A stretch of DNA of 11,943 bases from Methylococcaceae bacterium UBA4132 (GTDB lineage: Bacteria; Pseudomonadota; Gammaproteobacteria; Methylococcales; Methylomonadaceae), in assembly GCA_002380945.1 (NCBI GenBank), contig DFWO01000086.1, forward strand, positions 1 through 11,943. Direction: 5' to 3'. Below, piece by piece: positions 5,491-11,943 of this stretch. How positions within the stretch are numbered: position 1 is the stretch's first letter; each line of letters starts with the position of its first letter. The translations under genes were made by a program, and so were the position numbers. The notes beneath the pieces were generated by a model that was not told the origin of the DNA, did no database searches, and saw only the letters and a list, made by a program, of their open reading frames with translations.

Positions 5491-8400
5491 ATGAATACAC
5501 CCAAACAACTACTGCGCTCTGATATACAGTTTGAATGCTCTGCTAAAAACTATGAACGAGGTAGTAGAGACTATTATGCAAAAGGACGTGTACTGAATCT
5601 CAACGTTGTCAGTACAGGCGCACTTTTTGTACAACTGAGTTCAACGGTTAAGGGTAATGATGTTATTCCCTACAAGCAAAATATTCGTATCACTTGGCGT
5701 TCTGATTACAGCTCTGCGACGATTACGGGCAACTGCTCTTGTCCTGTTGGTTATAACTGCAAACACGTTGCAGCGGCTTGTCTGATGTATCAATATTCGC
5801 TACAAAGTGCCGCAACAGGGGCTAATTGTTTGGAGTGGTTGGATAGTCTGGATGAAAAAAACTTACCTCATGATAGTCATCGAGAGTTTATTGCCTATAT
5901 TCTTAAACCTAGCGACATTGCGCATGAATTTACTGTGGAGATATTAGTCACCAAGGAAAAAAAATCGGGTGGTTTAAGCAAAGGGCGAAAACTATCCTTA
6001 CGCAATATCACTTATCTGCGCTCTGAACTCAATTATCTTCAGCCTCAAGATGAAGAGCTGATAAAACTACTTTGTGCATTAGATGATGATTATTTGGGCG
6101 ACACTCCGATGCTTGCGGGTACAGTCGGTTTTTTTGCCTTAGAAAAACTATTACAAACCCATCGTTTATTTTGGCAAAACGGTACTCAACCCGCCTTAAC
6201 AGTAGGAGAGCATCGAGACTTACGCTTTAACTGGCAACAATCCAGTCAGGGTGATTACCAATTATCGGTGGTCGTTGAACCTGATGCCCAGTTCATACTC
6301 ACTGACCCGCCGCAATATTTGGATAGTAATAAGGGGACTATTGGTGGATTTAACACGACCAACCTAACGGCTGCACAGTTAAAAAAATACCTATCAGCAC
6401 CCGCTATTCCCGCGCTATATGCCGATGAATTTAGTATGCGCTTAATAGTTGAACATACCCATTGTCCGCTGCCTGCACCGAAAATAATTCCCCTCACCGA
6501 TGTATGCGACTTAACACCAACGCCTAGGCTGTTATTACTTGGTAAGCAATTACATGATAACTACTATCTGCATTTTATAGCCGTGAGTTTTAATTATGGG
6601 CAGTGGCAAGTATCGGCAAAAAACCTTGAACCCCACAGTGTCATCAAAAATGAACAAGGTTTATTACGCATTGAACGCCTCACAGACCTTGAAAATAAAG
6701 CCCTTGCGCAGCTAATGGACTGTGGCTTTCATACCTCCGCGTTTGACCTAGCCGATGAATACGCATTGTTATTAACGAGCAAAGCAGGCGAAAGCCACTG
6801 GGGCAACTTCTTGCAAAACGCACTCCCCTCCTTAAAACAAGACGGCTGGATTATCGACATAGACGACAGCTTTAAACTGAGTTTTCAAAGCCCACAAAGC
6901 TGGAATGCCAACATTAGCGAAAGCCAAAATGATTGGTTTGAAATGACTTTCACAGTCGAAATTAACGGACAGCCCTACCCTTTGTTGCCATTGATTATGC
7001 CTGTGTTGGAAAACTACGCGCTAGACCAGTTACCCGAACTGCTCAACCTACCGTTAGGCGGCTATCAATACCTGAGTATTGCCAGCGACAAACTCAAGCC
7101 GATACTGGCAGTGTTATTAGAACTCTTTAACGCCAGTCACTTAGGCAAAGATGGCATACTGAAATTATCACGTTTTAATGCCGCCAGTCTTGCCGATTTG
7201 GAAAGCCACAGCTACGGGTTATTTTCCCTAACAGGTGGTCAACAACTCCGCGAATTGGGACAAAAACTAATCGCCTTTACAGGCATTGAACCCGTCGCCC
7301 TACCGACAAATTTTCAAGCGGAACTACGTCCTTACCAACAACAAGGTTTGAACTGGCTACAGTTTCTACGCGAATACTCATTTGCGGGCATACTTGCCGA
7401 TGACATGGGCTTGGGTAAGACTATTCAAACTCTTGTACATTTACTGGTAGAAAAACAAGCAGGACGCATGACTACACCGTGTTTAATCATTGCGCCTACT
7501 AGCTTAATGAGCAATTGGCGACGTGAAGCTGAACGATTTACCCCAGACTTACGCATACTCACCTTACAAGGTGCAGAACGCAAACAACAGTTTGATAAAA
7601 TTGATGAGCATGATTTAGTGCTGACCACTTACCCATTATTGCCTAGAGATGAAGAGATACTACTCAAACATCGCTATCATTATTTGGTACTGGATGAAGC
7701 GCAAACCATTAAAAATCCAACCAGTATCGCCGCGCAATTAGTACGAAAAATTAATACCATCCACCGTTTATGCCTGACAGGTACGCCAATGGAAAACCAT
7801 TTAGGCGAACTATGGGCGCAATTTGATTTTTTAATGCCGCATTTTTTAGGCGACAGTACCACGTTCAAAAAACGCTATCGCACCCCGATTGAAACGTTAG
7901 GCGATAATGAACGTAAAATGCAATTATCCCGTCGTATTGCCCCGTTCATGCTCCGCCGCACCAAACAGGCGGTTGCCACCGAATTACCCGCTAAAACCGA
8001 AATTATTCGCACTGTGCCACTACACCCTAACCAAGCCACTTTATACGAAACTATTCGTTTGACGATGGAACGCAAAGTGCGTGATGCCATTGCCGAAAAA
8101 GGTCTAGCGCGTAGTCATATCACCATACTGGATGCGTTATTAAAATTGCGCCAAACTTGCTGCGATCCACGCACTTTATCGCTAAAAGTCGCACAAAAAA
8201 TTCAAGAATCCGCCAAACTCGATTTACTGATGGACATACTGCCTGAACAACTCGAAGAAGGACGGCGTATTTTAGTGTTTTCGCAATTCACCCGCATGAT
8301 TGCTCTGATTGAAGAAGAATTAAATGCTCGCCATATCAGTTATAGCAAACTGACAGGACAAACCAAAAAACGCGACGAAGCCATCGAGTTATTCAAAAGC

Positions 8401-8721
8401 GGCAAAGTGAATGTGTTTTTGATTAGCTTAAAAGCAGGCGGCGTAGGTTTAAATCTCACCGAAGCCGATACCGTGATTATCTATGATCCGTGGTGGAATC
8501 CAGCCGTCGAAAGCCAAGCTACCGACCGCGCCCACCGTATCGGTCAAGACAAACCCGTGTTTGTCTATAAGCTAGTCACAGAAAACACTGTTGAAGAAAA
8601 AATTCTCGCTATGCAGGATAGAAAACGCGCCCTAGCCGAAAGCATCTACACCGATGGTGCGAAAGAAGAAAGCCTAAGCCTGACCGCCGATGATTTAAGT
8701 GTTTTGTTTACACCATTGTAA
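5491..8721 (+). CDS. SWIM zinc finger and SNF2-family ATPase/helicase
   Basis: A 1076-residue SNF2-family ATPase, which moves along or remodels DNA-protein complexes by ATP hydrolysis. A SWIM zinc finger lies near the N-terminus: CSCPVGYNCKHV, with C82, C84, C90 and H92 as ligands. A long region of about 110-600 without recognised motifs follows. The ATPase core starts at LRPYQQQGLNWL (about 611). Walker A is DDMGLGKT (637-644, K643), motif II is DEAQ (735-738), and motif III is LTGTPMEN. The second RecA lobe has ILVFSQFTRM, SLKAGGVGLNL and DPWWNPAVESQATDRAHRIG, with R1013 and R1016 in motif VI. All motifs look intact. No methylase, nuclease or phage-defence partner is adjacent, so it is a solitary housekeeping-type SWIM-SNF2 protein; its substrate is not known. 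No ribosome site precedes the ATG, but no better start is seen. Confidence 0.93.
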   Translation: MNTPKQLLRSDIQFECSAKNYERGSRDYYAKGRVLNLNVVSTGALFVQLSSTVKGNDVIPYKQNIRITWRSDYSSATITGNCSCPVGYNCKHVAAACLMYQYSLQSAATGANCLEWLDSLDEKNLPHDSHREFIAYILKPSDIAHEFTVEILVTKEKKSGGLSKGRKLSLRNITYLRSELNYLQPQDEELIKLLCALDDDYLGDTPMLAGTVGFFALEKLLQTHRLFWQNGTQPALTVGEHRDLRFNWQQSSQGDYQLSVVVEPDAQFILTDPPQYLDSNKGTIGGFNTTNLTAAQLKKYLSAPAIPALYADEFSMRLIVEHTHCPLPAPKIIPLTDVCDLTPTPRLLLLGKQLHDNYYLHFIAVSFNYGQWQVSAKNLEPHSVIKNEQGLLRIERLTDLENKALAQLMDCGFHTSAFDLADEYALLLTSKAGESHWGNFLQNALPSLKQDGWIIDIDDSFKLSFQSPQSWNANISESQNDWFEMTFTVEINGQPYPLLPLIMPVLENYALDQLPELLNLPLGGYQYLSIASDKLKPILAVLLELFNASHLGKDGILKLSRFNAASLADLESHSYGLFSLTGGQQLRELGQKLIAFTGIEPVALPTNFQAELRPYQQQGLNWLQFLREYSFAGILADDMGLGKTIQTLVHLLVEKQAGRMTTPCLIIAPTSLMSNWRREAERFTPDLRILTLQGAERKQQFDKIDEHDLVLTTYPLLPRDEEILLKHRYHYLVLDEAQTIKNPTSIAAQLVRKINTIHRLCLTGTPMENHLGELWAQFDFLMPHFLGDSTTFKKRYRTPIETLGDNERKMQLSRRIAPFMLRRTKQAVATELPAKTEIIRTVPLHPNQATLYETIRLTMERKVRDAIAEKGLARSHITILDALLKLRQTCCDPRTLSLKVAQKIQESAKLDLLMDILPEQLEEGRRILVFSQFTRMIALIEEELNARHISYSKLTGQTKKRDEAIELFKSGKVNVFLISLKAGGVGLNLTEADTVIIYDPWWNPAVESQATDRAHRIGQDKPVFVYKLVTENTVEEKILAMQDRKRALAESIYTDGAKEESLSLTADDLSVLFTPL

Positions 8722-8727
8722 ATTGGC

Positions 8728-8756
8728 AAAGACGTTGCGATGCAAGGTCTCTATAA
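8728..8756. repeat. Degenerate copy of a GACGTTGC/GCAACGTC palindromic repeat
   Basis: GACGTTGC (8731-8738) and GCAAGGTC (8742-8749) pair with one mismatch around GAT, followed by TCTATAA. From memory this resembles the intergenic palindrome AGAGACGTTGCATGCAACGT seen in several bacterial groups, here with one inserted G and one change. It lies between the convergent helicase and bestrophin genes. It has no T-run, so it is a poor terminator. Confidence 0.5.
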
Positions 8757-8766
8757 CACGCCCATT

Positions 8767-8780
8767 ATTTTTGCAAAAAT
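8767..8780. repeat. 14-base AT-rich palindrome between convergent genes
   Basis: ATTTTTGCAAAAAT is a perfect palindrome lying 8 bases beyond the stop codon of the bestrophin gene. It could contribute weakly to transcript ends on both strands, but it lacks a GC-rich stem and may be chance. Confidence 0.3.
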
Positions 8781-8787
8781 GCTCAAC

Positions 8788-9687
8788 TTAAACTTTAAAT
8801 GTTGCCGCACTATTTTTGATACCTTCACAAATAGTTTGCAGCGGTAAATGACTGAGGTTTTTGACTGAAAAAGGATTTTGTAATTCCATGCCGATTCTAT
8901 CTAATGAAAGCAAGGGATAGGCAACTAAAATGGCAATCGGTGTCGCCATTAAACCTGCTTCGCTGATGAGTGACAATGGCAACAACAGCAGGTAAATCAA
9001 AATAAAACGCCGTGCTTTAATCGCGTAAACTAATGGCATGGGTGTTTTTAGAATACGTTCACAACCACCCAGACTGTCTATTAGGGCGGCACGTTGTTCT
9101 TCAAATTTAAGAAATACAAAACTATCTATGGTTGAATTAACTCGCGCTTGTTGAATAAGCCCTGCTATTTTATTTGAGATAAACAGCGGGCTATGCGGTG
9201 CATTTTGTAGTTCGATAATGTCGCTCTCGCTCAATAGAGATTGTAAATCAACAAAATTGTGCTGTAAGCGCAACGATTCTTTGGTAGCAAATGAAAAAGC
9301 AACTATCCATTTCGTCATGTCTTCGCGCCATTGCTTATCCTCTGCCCCGTAATTCCACGTCATTAACAGCAAATTACGGCTTTGATTCACAATCGCCCCC
9401 CATAATTTTCGCGCTTCCCACCAGCGGTCATGTCCCGCATTGGTTCTAAACACCAAGACTAAACCTAATACCGCACCAATATATTCAAAAGGTGTGACGG
9501 CAAAGCGCGGCAATGGATAGTAGTAGGTATTCAACCATGCCAGTGCCAAGGTATAAAAACCTGTTAATAGTACGCTGAATAAAATGCGTGGTGTGACTGA
9601 ACCTCGCCATGCCAATGCACCGCGTAAAAAATTATTATGCTCGGCTTGATTGCCAAAGTGGTTAATGTCTTTTTTGCGACCAAACAT
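8788..9687 (-). CDS. Bestrophin-family anion channel
   Basis: A 299-residue inner-membrane protein of the bacterial bestrophin family (formerly UPF0187), pentameric channels related to animal bestrophins. Some plant and algal members are linked to bicarbonate transport; bacterial members vary in selectivity. Hydrophobic segments lie at about 34-52, 66-81, 228-243 and 245-262. Family signatures are FRTNAGHDRWWEARKLWG (80-97), TPMPLVYAIKARRFILIYLL (215-234) and the cytosolic LDRIGMELQNPF (262-273) ending in LPL (281-283). The start has AAGGA 9 bases upstream. It is the last gene of a three-gene unit, 38 bases after the membrane protein stop. With a carbonic anhydrase as first gene, passage of bicarbonate is the natural inference, but the sequence alone does not prove the ion. 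Confidence 0.93.
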   Translation of the reverse strand: MFGRKKDINHFGNQAEHNNFLRGALAWRGSVTPRILFSVLLTGFYTLALAWLNTYYYPLPRFAVTPFEYIGAVLGLVLVFRTNAGHDRWWEARKLWGAIVNQSRNLLLMTWNYGAEDKQWREDMTKWIVAFSFATKESLRLQHNFVDLQSLLSESDIIELQNAPHSPLFISNKIAGLIQQARVNSTIDSFVFLKFEEQRAALIDSLGGCERILKTPMPLVYAIKARRFILIYLLLLPLSLISEAGLMATPIAILVAYPLLSLDRIGMELQNPFSVKNLSHLPLQTICEGIKNSAATFKV

Positions 9688-9725
9688 ATCAAAATATCCT
9701 TTTTATAAAAAATACTTACCTCCGA

Positions 9726-10127
9726 TTAGGTAAAAAGATAAACGCTAGCACTGAATACGCTTAACATCATCATTCCCCTAAACCAAGCCACCATTTTAGG
9801 CGATTCAACCCATGCTTGCCAGCGCGTCATAGCCGCTGCATATAAGTCTAGCACTGCAAAATAGGCTTTACGCAATAACTGCCATGTTAAGTAAATCGTG
9901 ATAAGCAACCAACTGTAAAATAACACCATCTGTGCTTGTCGTGGTGATAAACCAAAAACCGCTTCAAGTAAATGTTCAATTGCCGATTCAGCGACCTCAA
10001 TCAACACATGGAAGAGGTGTCCGATGATTGGCAACAAGCTATCACCAAATAACAGCAATACAAAAAATACAACGACCCAGCCCAGCAGCGTTTTTTTATT
10101 GATATGTTGCTTCAAATAAGTTTGCAT
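9726..10127 (-). CDS. 133-residue multi-span membrane protein in the anhydrase-bestrophin operon
   Basis: I do not recognise a named family. The start MQTYLKQHINKKTLLGW is chosen because GGGAGG lies 5 bases before the ATG at 10125-10127; the seven codons upstream overlap that site and are unlikely to be translated. Likely membrane helices are about 14-33 (LLGWVVVFFVLLLFGDSLLP), 66-84 (QMVLFYSWLLITIYLTWQL) and 114-132. An acidic, amphipathic stretch, HVLIEVAESAIEHLLEAVFG, lies between the first two. A Trp- and Arg-containing loop, MTRWQAWVESPKMVAWFR, precedes the third. It sits 29 bases after the carbonic anhydrase and 38 bases before bestrophin, in the same direction, so it is very likely co-transcribed. 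It may help anchor or gate the channel-enzyme pair; this is inference only. Confidence 0.82.
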   Translation of the reverse strand: MQTYLKQHINKKTLLGWVVVFFVLLLFGDSLLPIIGHLFHVLIEVAESAIEHLLEAVFGLSPRQAQMVLFYSWLLITIYLTWQLLRKAYFAVLDLYAAAMTRWQAWVESPKMVAWFRGMMMLSVFSASVYLFT

Positions 10128-10156
10128 CACATCCTCCCTCGCACGCATAAGGTATT

Positions 10157-10807
10157 TTATTTTGCGGCGTTAATCATCAAGGTGTCATCATAAAAACTGA
10201 CTTCACCTGTTGAAATATCATGATTACCACCGACAATGCCACACGCCCCCGTTGCAATCATGTCCTTTAAAATCGGACTACGTTGCAAAATCGCTTGCAC
10301 TGTGCGCCTGACATTAATAGCGGCAACTTTTTCCACAAATTCACTGTTACTGGAATCACGGTTTTCAACAACGGTTTTTTCATCATAAACCGCAGGCTGT
10401 ATTTTAGTTAACAATGCGGTCAAATTGCCCATTTCCACATGGTCGCACGCTCCTCTAACCGCCCCACATTTACTATGACCTAATACCACGATAATCTTTG
10501 CGCCCGCCACTTTGCAGCCAAATTCCATACTGCCTAAAATATCTTCATTAATGATATTGCCCGCGATACGCACACTAAATACATCGCCTAATCCTTGGTC
10601 AAAAATCAATTCCACCGATGTGCGCGAATCTATACAACTTAAAATCACCGCAAAAGGATGTTGTCCATCGGAGGTTTCATTAGCTTGTTGCAATAAATTA
10701 CGGTTGACTTTCAGATTATTGACAAAGCGTTTATTACCTTCTTTCAATAACTCCAATGCCATTGTCGGCGTAATGGCGGCTTGCATTTCTTTGGTTAACG
10801 TTTTCAT
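10157..10807 (-). CDS. Beta-class carbonic anhydrase
   Basis: Catalyses reversible hydration of CO2 to bicarbonate. The 216 residues are of usual size for the class. Zinc-site residues are all present: C58, D60 and R62 in SCIDSR (57-62), and H111 and C114 in GHSKCGAV (110-117). Other family parts are EGNKRFV (23-29), SVRIAGNI (78-85) and GSMEFGCKVAGAKIIVVLG (92-110). The C-terminus GEVSFYDD (201-208) resembles the usual end, where the enzyme folds back on a final strand. No signal peptide is seen, so it is cytoplasmic. It is the first gene of the operon with the 133-residue membrane protein and bestrophin, and diverges from an NhaR-like regulator. This suggests that the enzyme feeds or drains a bicarbonate pool at the membrane. 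Confidence 0.95.
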   Translation of the reverse strand: MKTLTKEMQAAITPTMALELLKEGNKRFVNNLKVNRNLLQQANETSDGQHPFAVILSCIDSRTSVELIFDQGLGDVFSVRIAGNIINEDILGSMEFGCKVAGAKIIVVLGHSKCGAVRGACDHVEMGNLTALLTKIQPAVYDEKTVVENRDSSNSEFVEKVAAINVRRTVQAILQRSPILKDMIATGACGIVGGNHDISTGEVSFYDDTLMINAAK

Positions 10808-10845
10808 TTTGATAGGCTCACAAAGTCGATTAGGGTTTAGTTATT

Positions 10846-10874
10846 AAGATACGGTTATCAGGAAAAATAGTAAA
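10846..10874 (-). promoter_or_regulatory. Candidate promoter of the carbonic anhydrase operon
   Basis: On the minus strand TTTACT (10869-10874) and TATCTT (10846-10851) are 17 bases apart, each matching 4 of 6 consensus bases. It lies in the ~116-base divergent region shared with the LysR-type gene, where such regulators usually bind. A short GATA/TATC inverted repeat (10848-10859) overlaps the -10 box. The plus-strand gene may use TAGAAT (10876-10881) as its -10, but no clear -35 is visible. Confidence 0.33.
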
Positions 10875-10923
10875 ATAGAATAAATGAATCTCTTTTATAG
10901 GTTTTTTCGATGGATTGGACATT

Positions 10924-11844
10924 ATGGAACGCCTCAATTATCAACATTTGTATTATTTCTGGACAGTTGCCAAACACGGCAGTATCAGTGCCGCCTGTGA
11001 AAAATTGCATCTCGCACAACCGACGATTAGCGGACAATTAAGCGTCTTTGAAGAAGCCGTAGGCGCACAGTTATGGCGTAAAGAAGGGCGAAAATTAGTA
11101 TTGACCGACACGGGACAGGCGGTCTTTCATTATGCTGAAGAGATTTTTTCCTTGGGTCAGGAAATGACCAATATGCTGAAAGGTCGAAGCACGGAGCGCG
11201 GTTTACGCTTGAATATCGGCATTAGTGATGCCATGCCAAAACTGATTGCCTATCGGCTGATAGCACCGTTGTTGAATTTACCCGAACCCACACAAATCAA
11301 CTGCGTGGAAGATAAAACCGAGCGATTACTCACTGACATCAGCTTACATAGCATTGATATATTATTCACCGATGTTCCCGCCACACCCGCGAGTGCTTCT
11401 AAAGTATTCAATCATTTGCTAGGTGAAACGGCGGTAGGTATTTTTGCCGCCCCGAATCTAGCAGAGCGTTATCAGCACGACTTTCCAAGTTGCCTAAAAA
11501 ACGCGCCATTTTTATTACCCACTCCCAATACTGCACTACGCCGCTCTATCGATCAATGGTTTGACCAACAACACATCACTCCAATTATTAAAGCGGAAGT
11601 AGAAGACAGTGTCTTATTGAAAACCTTTGGTGCGGCAGGTGCAGGGCTATTTTTTTCACCCAGTATCGTGGCTAATGAAATTCATCGGCAATATGGTACG
11701 CCGATGCTAGGACTGGCAGAGGGCGTGTTTGAACATTTTTATGCCATCACCGCCCAACGCCGACTCAAGCATCCTTTAGTGACCGTCATGCTGGAACACG
11801 CCCAACAAGAATTATTTAGCTTACTCAATAAATCAGTCGCGTAG
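10924..11844 (+). CDS. nhaR: LysR-family transcriptional regulator, NhaR type
   Basis: A 306-residue LysR-type regulator. The start MERLNYQHLYYFWTVAKHGS and the helix-turn-helix ISAACEKLHLAQPTISGQLS (about 21-40) match the E. coli NhaR pattern (NYNHLYYFWxVxKEGS). The rest, to about 290, is the effector-binding domain, with NIGISDAMPKLIAYRL and LLKTFGAAGAGLFFSPSIV, also NhaR-like. In E. coli NhaR senses Na+ and activates the nhaA antiporter. Here no antiporter is adjacent, and the gene diverges from the carbonic anhydrase operon, a placement common for a LysR regulator and its target. The ATG is chosen because it aligns with the family start; an in-frame TTG nine bases upstream (10915) has no better ribosome site. 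The glycosyltransferase start lies 8 bases after the stop. Confidence 0.88.
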   Translation: MERLNYQHLYYFWTVAKHGSISAACEKLHLAQPTISGQLSVFEEAVGAQLWRKEGRKLVLTDTGQAVFHYAEEIFSLGQEMTNMLKGRSTERGLRLNIGISDAMPKLIAYRLIAPLLNLPEPTQINCVEDKTERLLTDISLHSIDILFTDVPATPASASKVFNHLLGETAVGIFAAPNLAERYQHDFPSCLKNAPFLLPTPNTALRRSIDQWFDQQHITPIIKAEVEDSVLLKTFGAAGAGLFFSPSIVANEIHRQYGTPMLGLAEGVFEHFYAITAQRRLKHPLVTVMLEHAQQELFSLLNKSVA

Positions 11845-11852
11845 GATACGCA

Positions 11853-11943
11853 ATGCGTAACTTCTCCATCATCATTCCAGTCGTCAACGAAGCCGCCAAT
11901 ATTCAAACCTGTTTGCTTGCCTTAGAACGTGTTCAAAATTTCA
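11853..11943 (+). CDS. Family 2 glycosyltransferase, N-terminal part, runs off the right edge
   Basis: The first 30 codons read MRNFSIIIPVVNEAANI and then CLLALERVQNF. The I-I-I-P-V-x-N-E-x-x-N-I pattern is the nucleotide-sugar binding start of family 2 glycosyltransferases, in a form seen in the TIGR04283-like group. GGA sits 7 bases before the ATG. It follows the regulator stop by 8 bases and is likely co-transcribed with it. The acceptor and donor cannot be told from this fragment. Confidence 0.8.
   Translation, partial: MRNFSIIIPVVNEAANIQTCLLALERVQNF

Noticed and set aside
10848..10859. GATA...TATC as a LysR operator
   Set aside because: The arms are only four bases and it does not fit a T-N11-A box, so I mention it only with the promoter.
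1..11943. CRISPR arrays, tRNA or rRNA genes, toxin-antitoxin or phage-defence clusters
   Set aside because: I saw no regularly spaced direct repeats, no cloverleaf or ribosomal sequence, and the helicase has no defence-type partner gene.

Overview
The window looks like a chromosomal segment of a low-GC gammaproteobacterium. RelA carries the EFDD motif of the synthetase-only type. It also has LpxD for lipid A, an NhaR-type LysR regulator, and a decayed gene of the DUF2058/YaiL family. Assignment to a methylotroph or sulfur-oxidiser lineage would be a guess.

Left part (1-1395, all minus strand) is a gene graveyard. It holds the N-terminal part of an IS3-type transposase OrfA with a nonsense codon and a frameshift, running off the left edge, with a candidate IS end. 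Next is a decayed cysteine-rich gene with a DUF2934-like C-terminus, then a decayed DUF2058 gene that can be read end to end once two one-base deletions and a CAA-to-TAA change are repaired. Last is a 61-codon ORF that joins the start of a Rossmann-type oxidoreductase to the last ~47 residues of diaminopimelate decarboxylase (LysA). From about 1446 to the right edge the genes are intact, so the damage is local.

Centre (1446-8721): relA (minus) diverges from a solitary lpxD (plus). lpxD ends at a strong bidirectional terminator shared with a convergent 69-residue single-span membrane protein gene. A 427-base AT-rich gap then leads to a 1076-residue SWIM-SNF2 helicase that stands alone. A short palindromic repeat lies between the helicase and the next, convergent, operon.

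Right part (8788-11943): a minus-strand operon encodes beta-carbonic anhydrase, a 133-residue membrane protein and a bestrophin-family channel. It looks like a CO2/bicarbonate handling unit: the anhydrase interconverts CO2 and bicarbonate and the channel could pass the anion. An NhaR-like LysR regulator is divergent from it across ~116 bases and may control it. The first 91 bases of a family 2 glycosyltransferase gene follow the regulator and run off the right edge.

The most interesting points are the chimeric oxidoreductase/LysA ORF, the local run of one-base deletions in the graveyard, the reconstructed cysteine-rich DUF2934-like protein, and the carbonic anhydrase/membrane protein/bestrophin operon next to an NhaR-type regulator.
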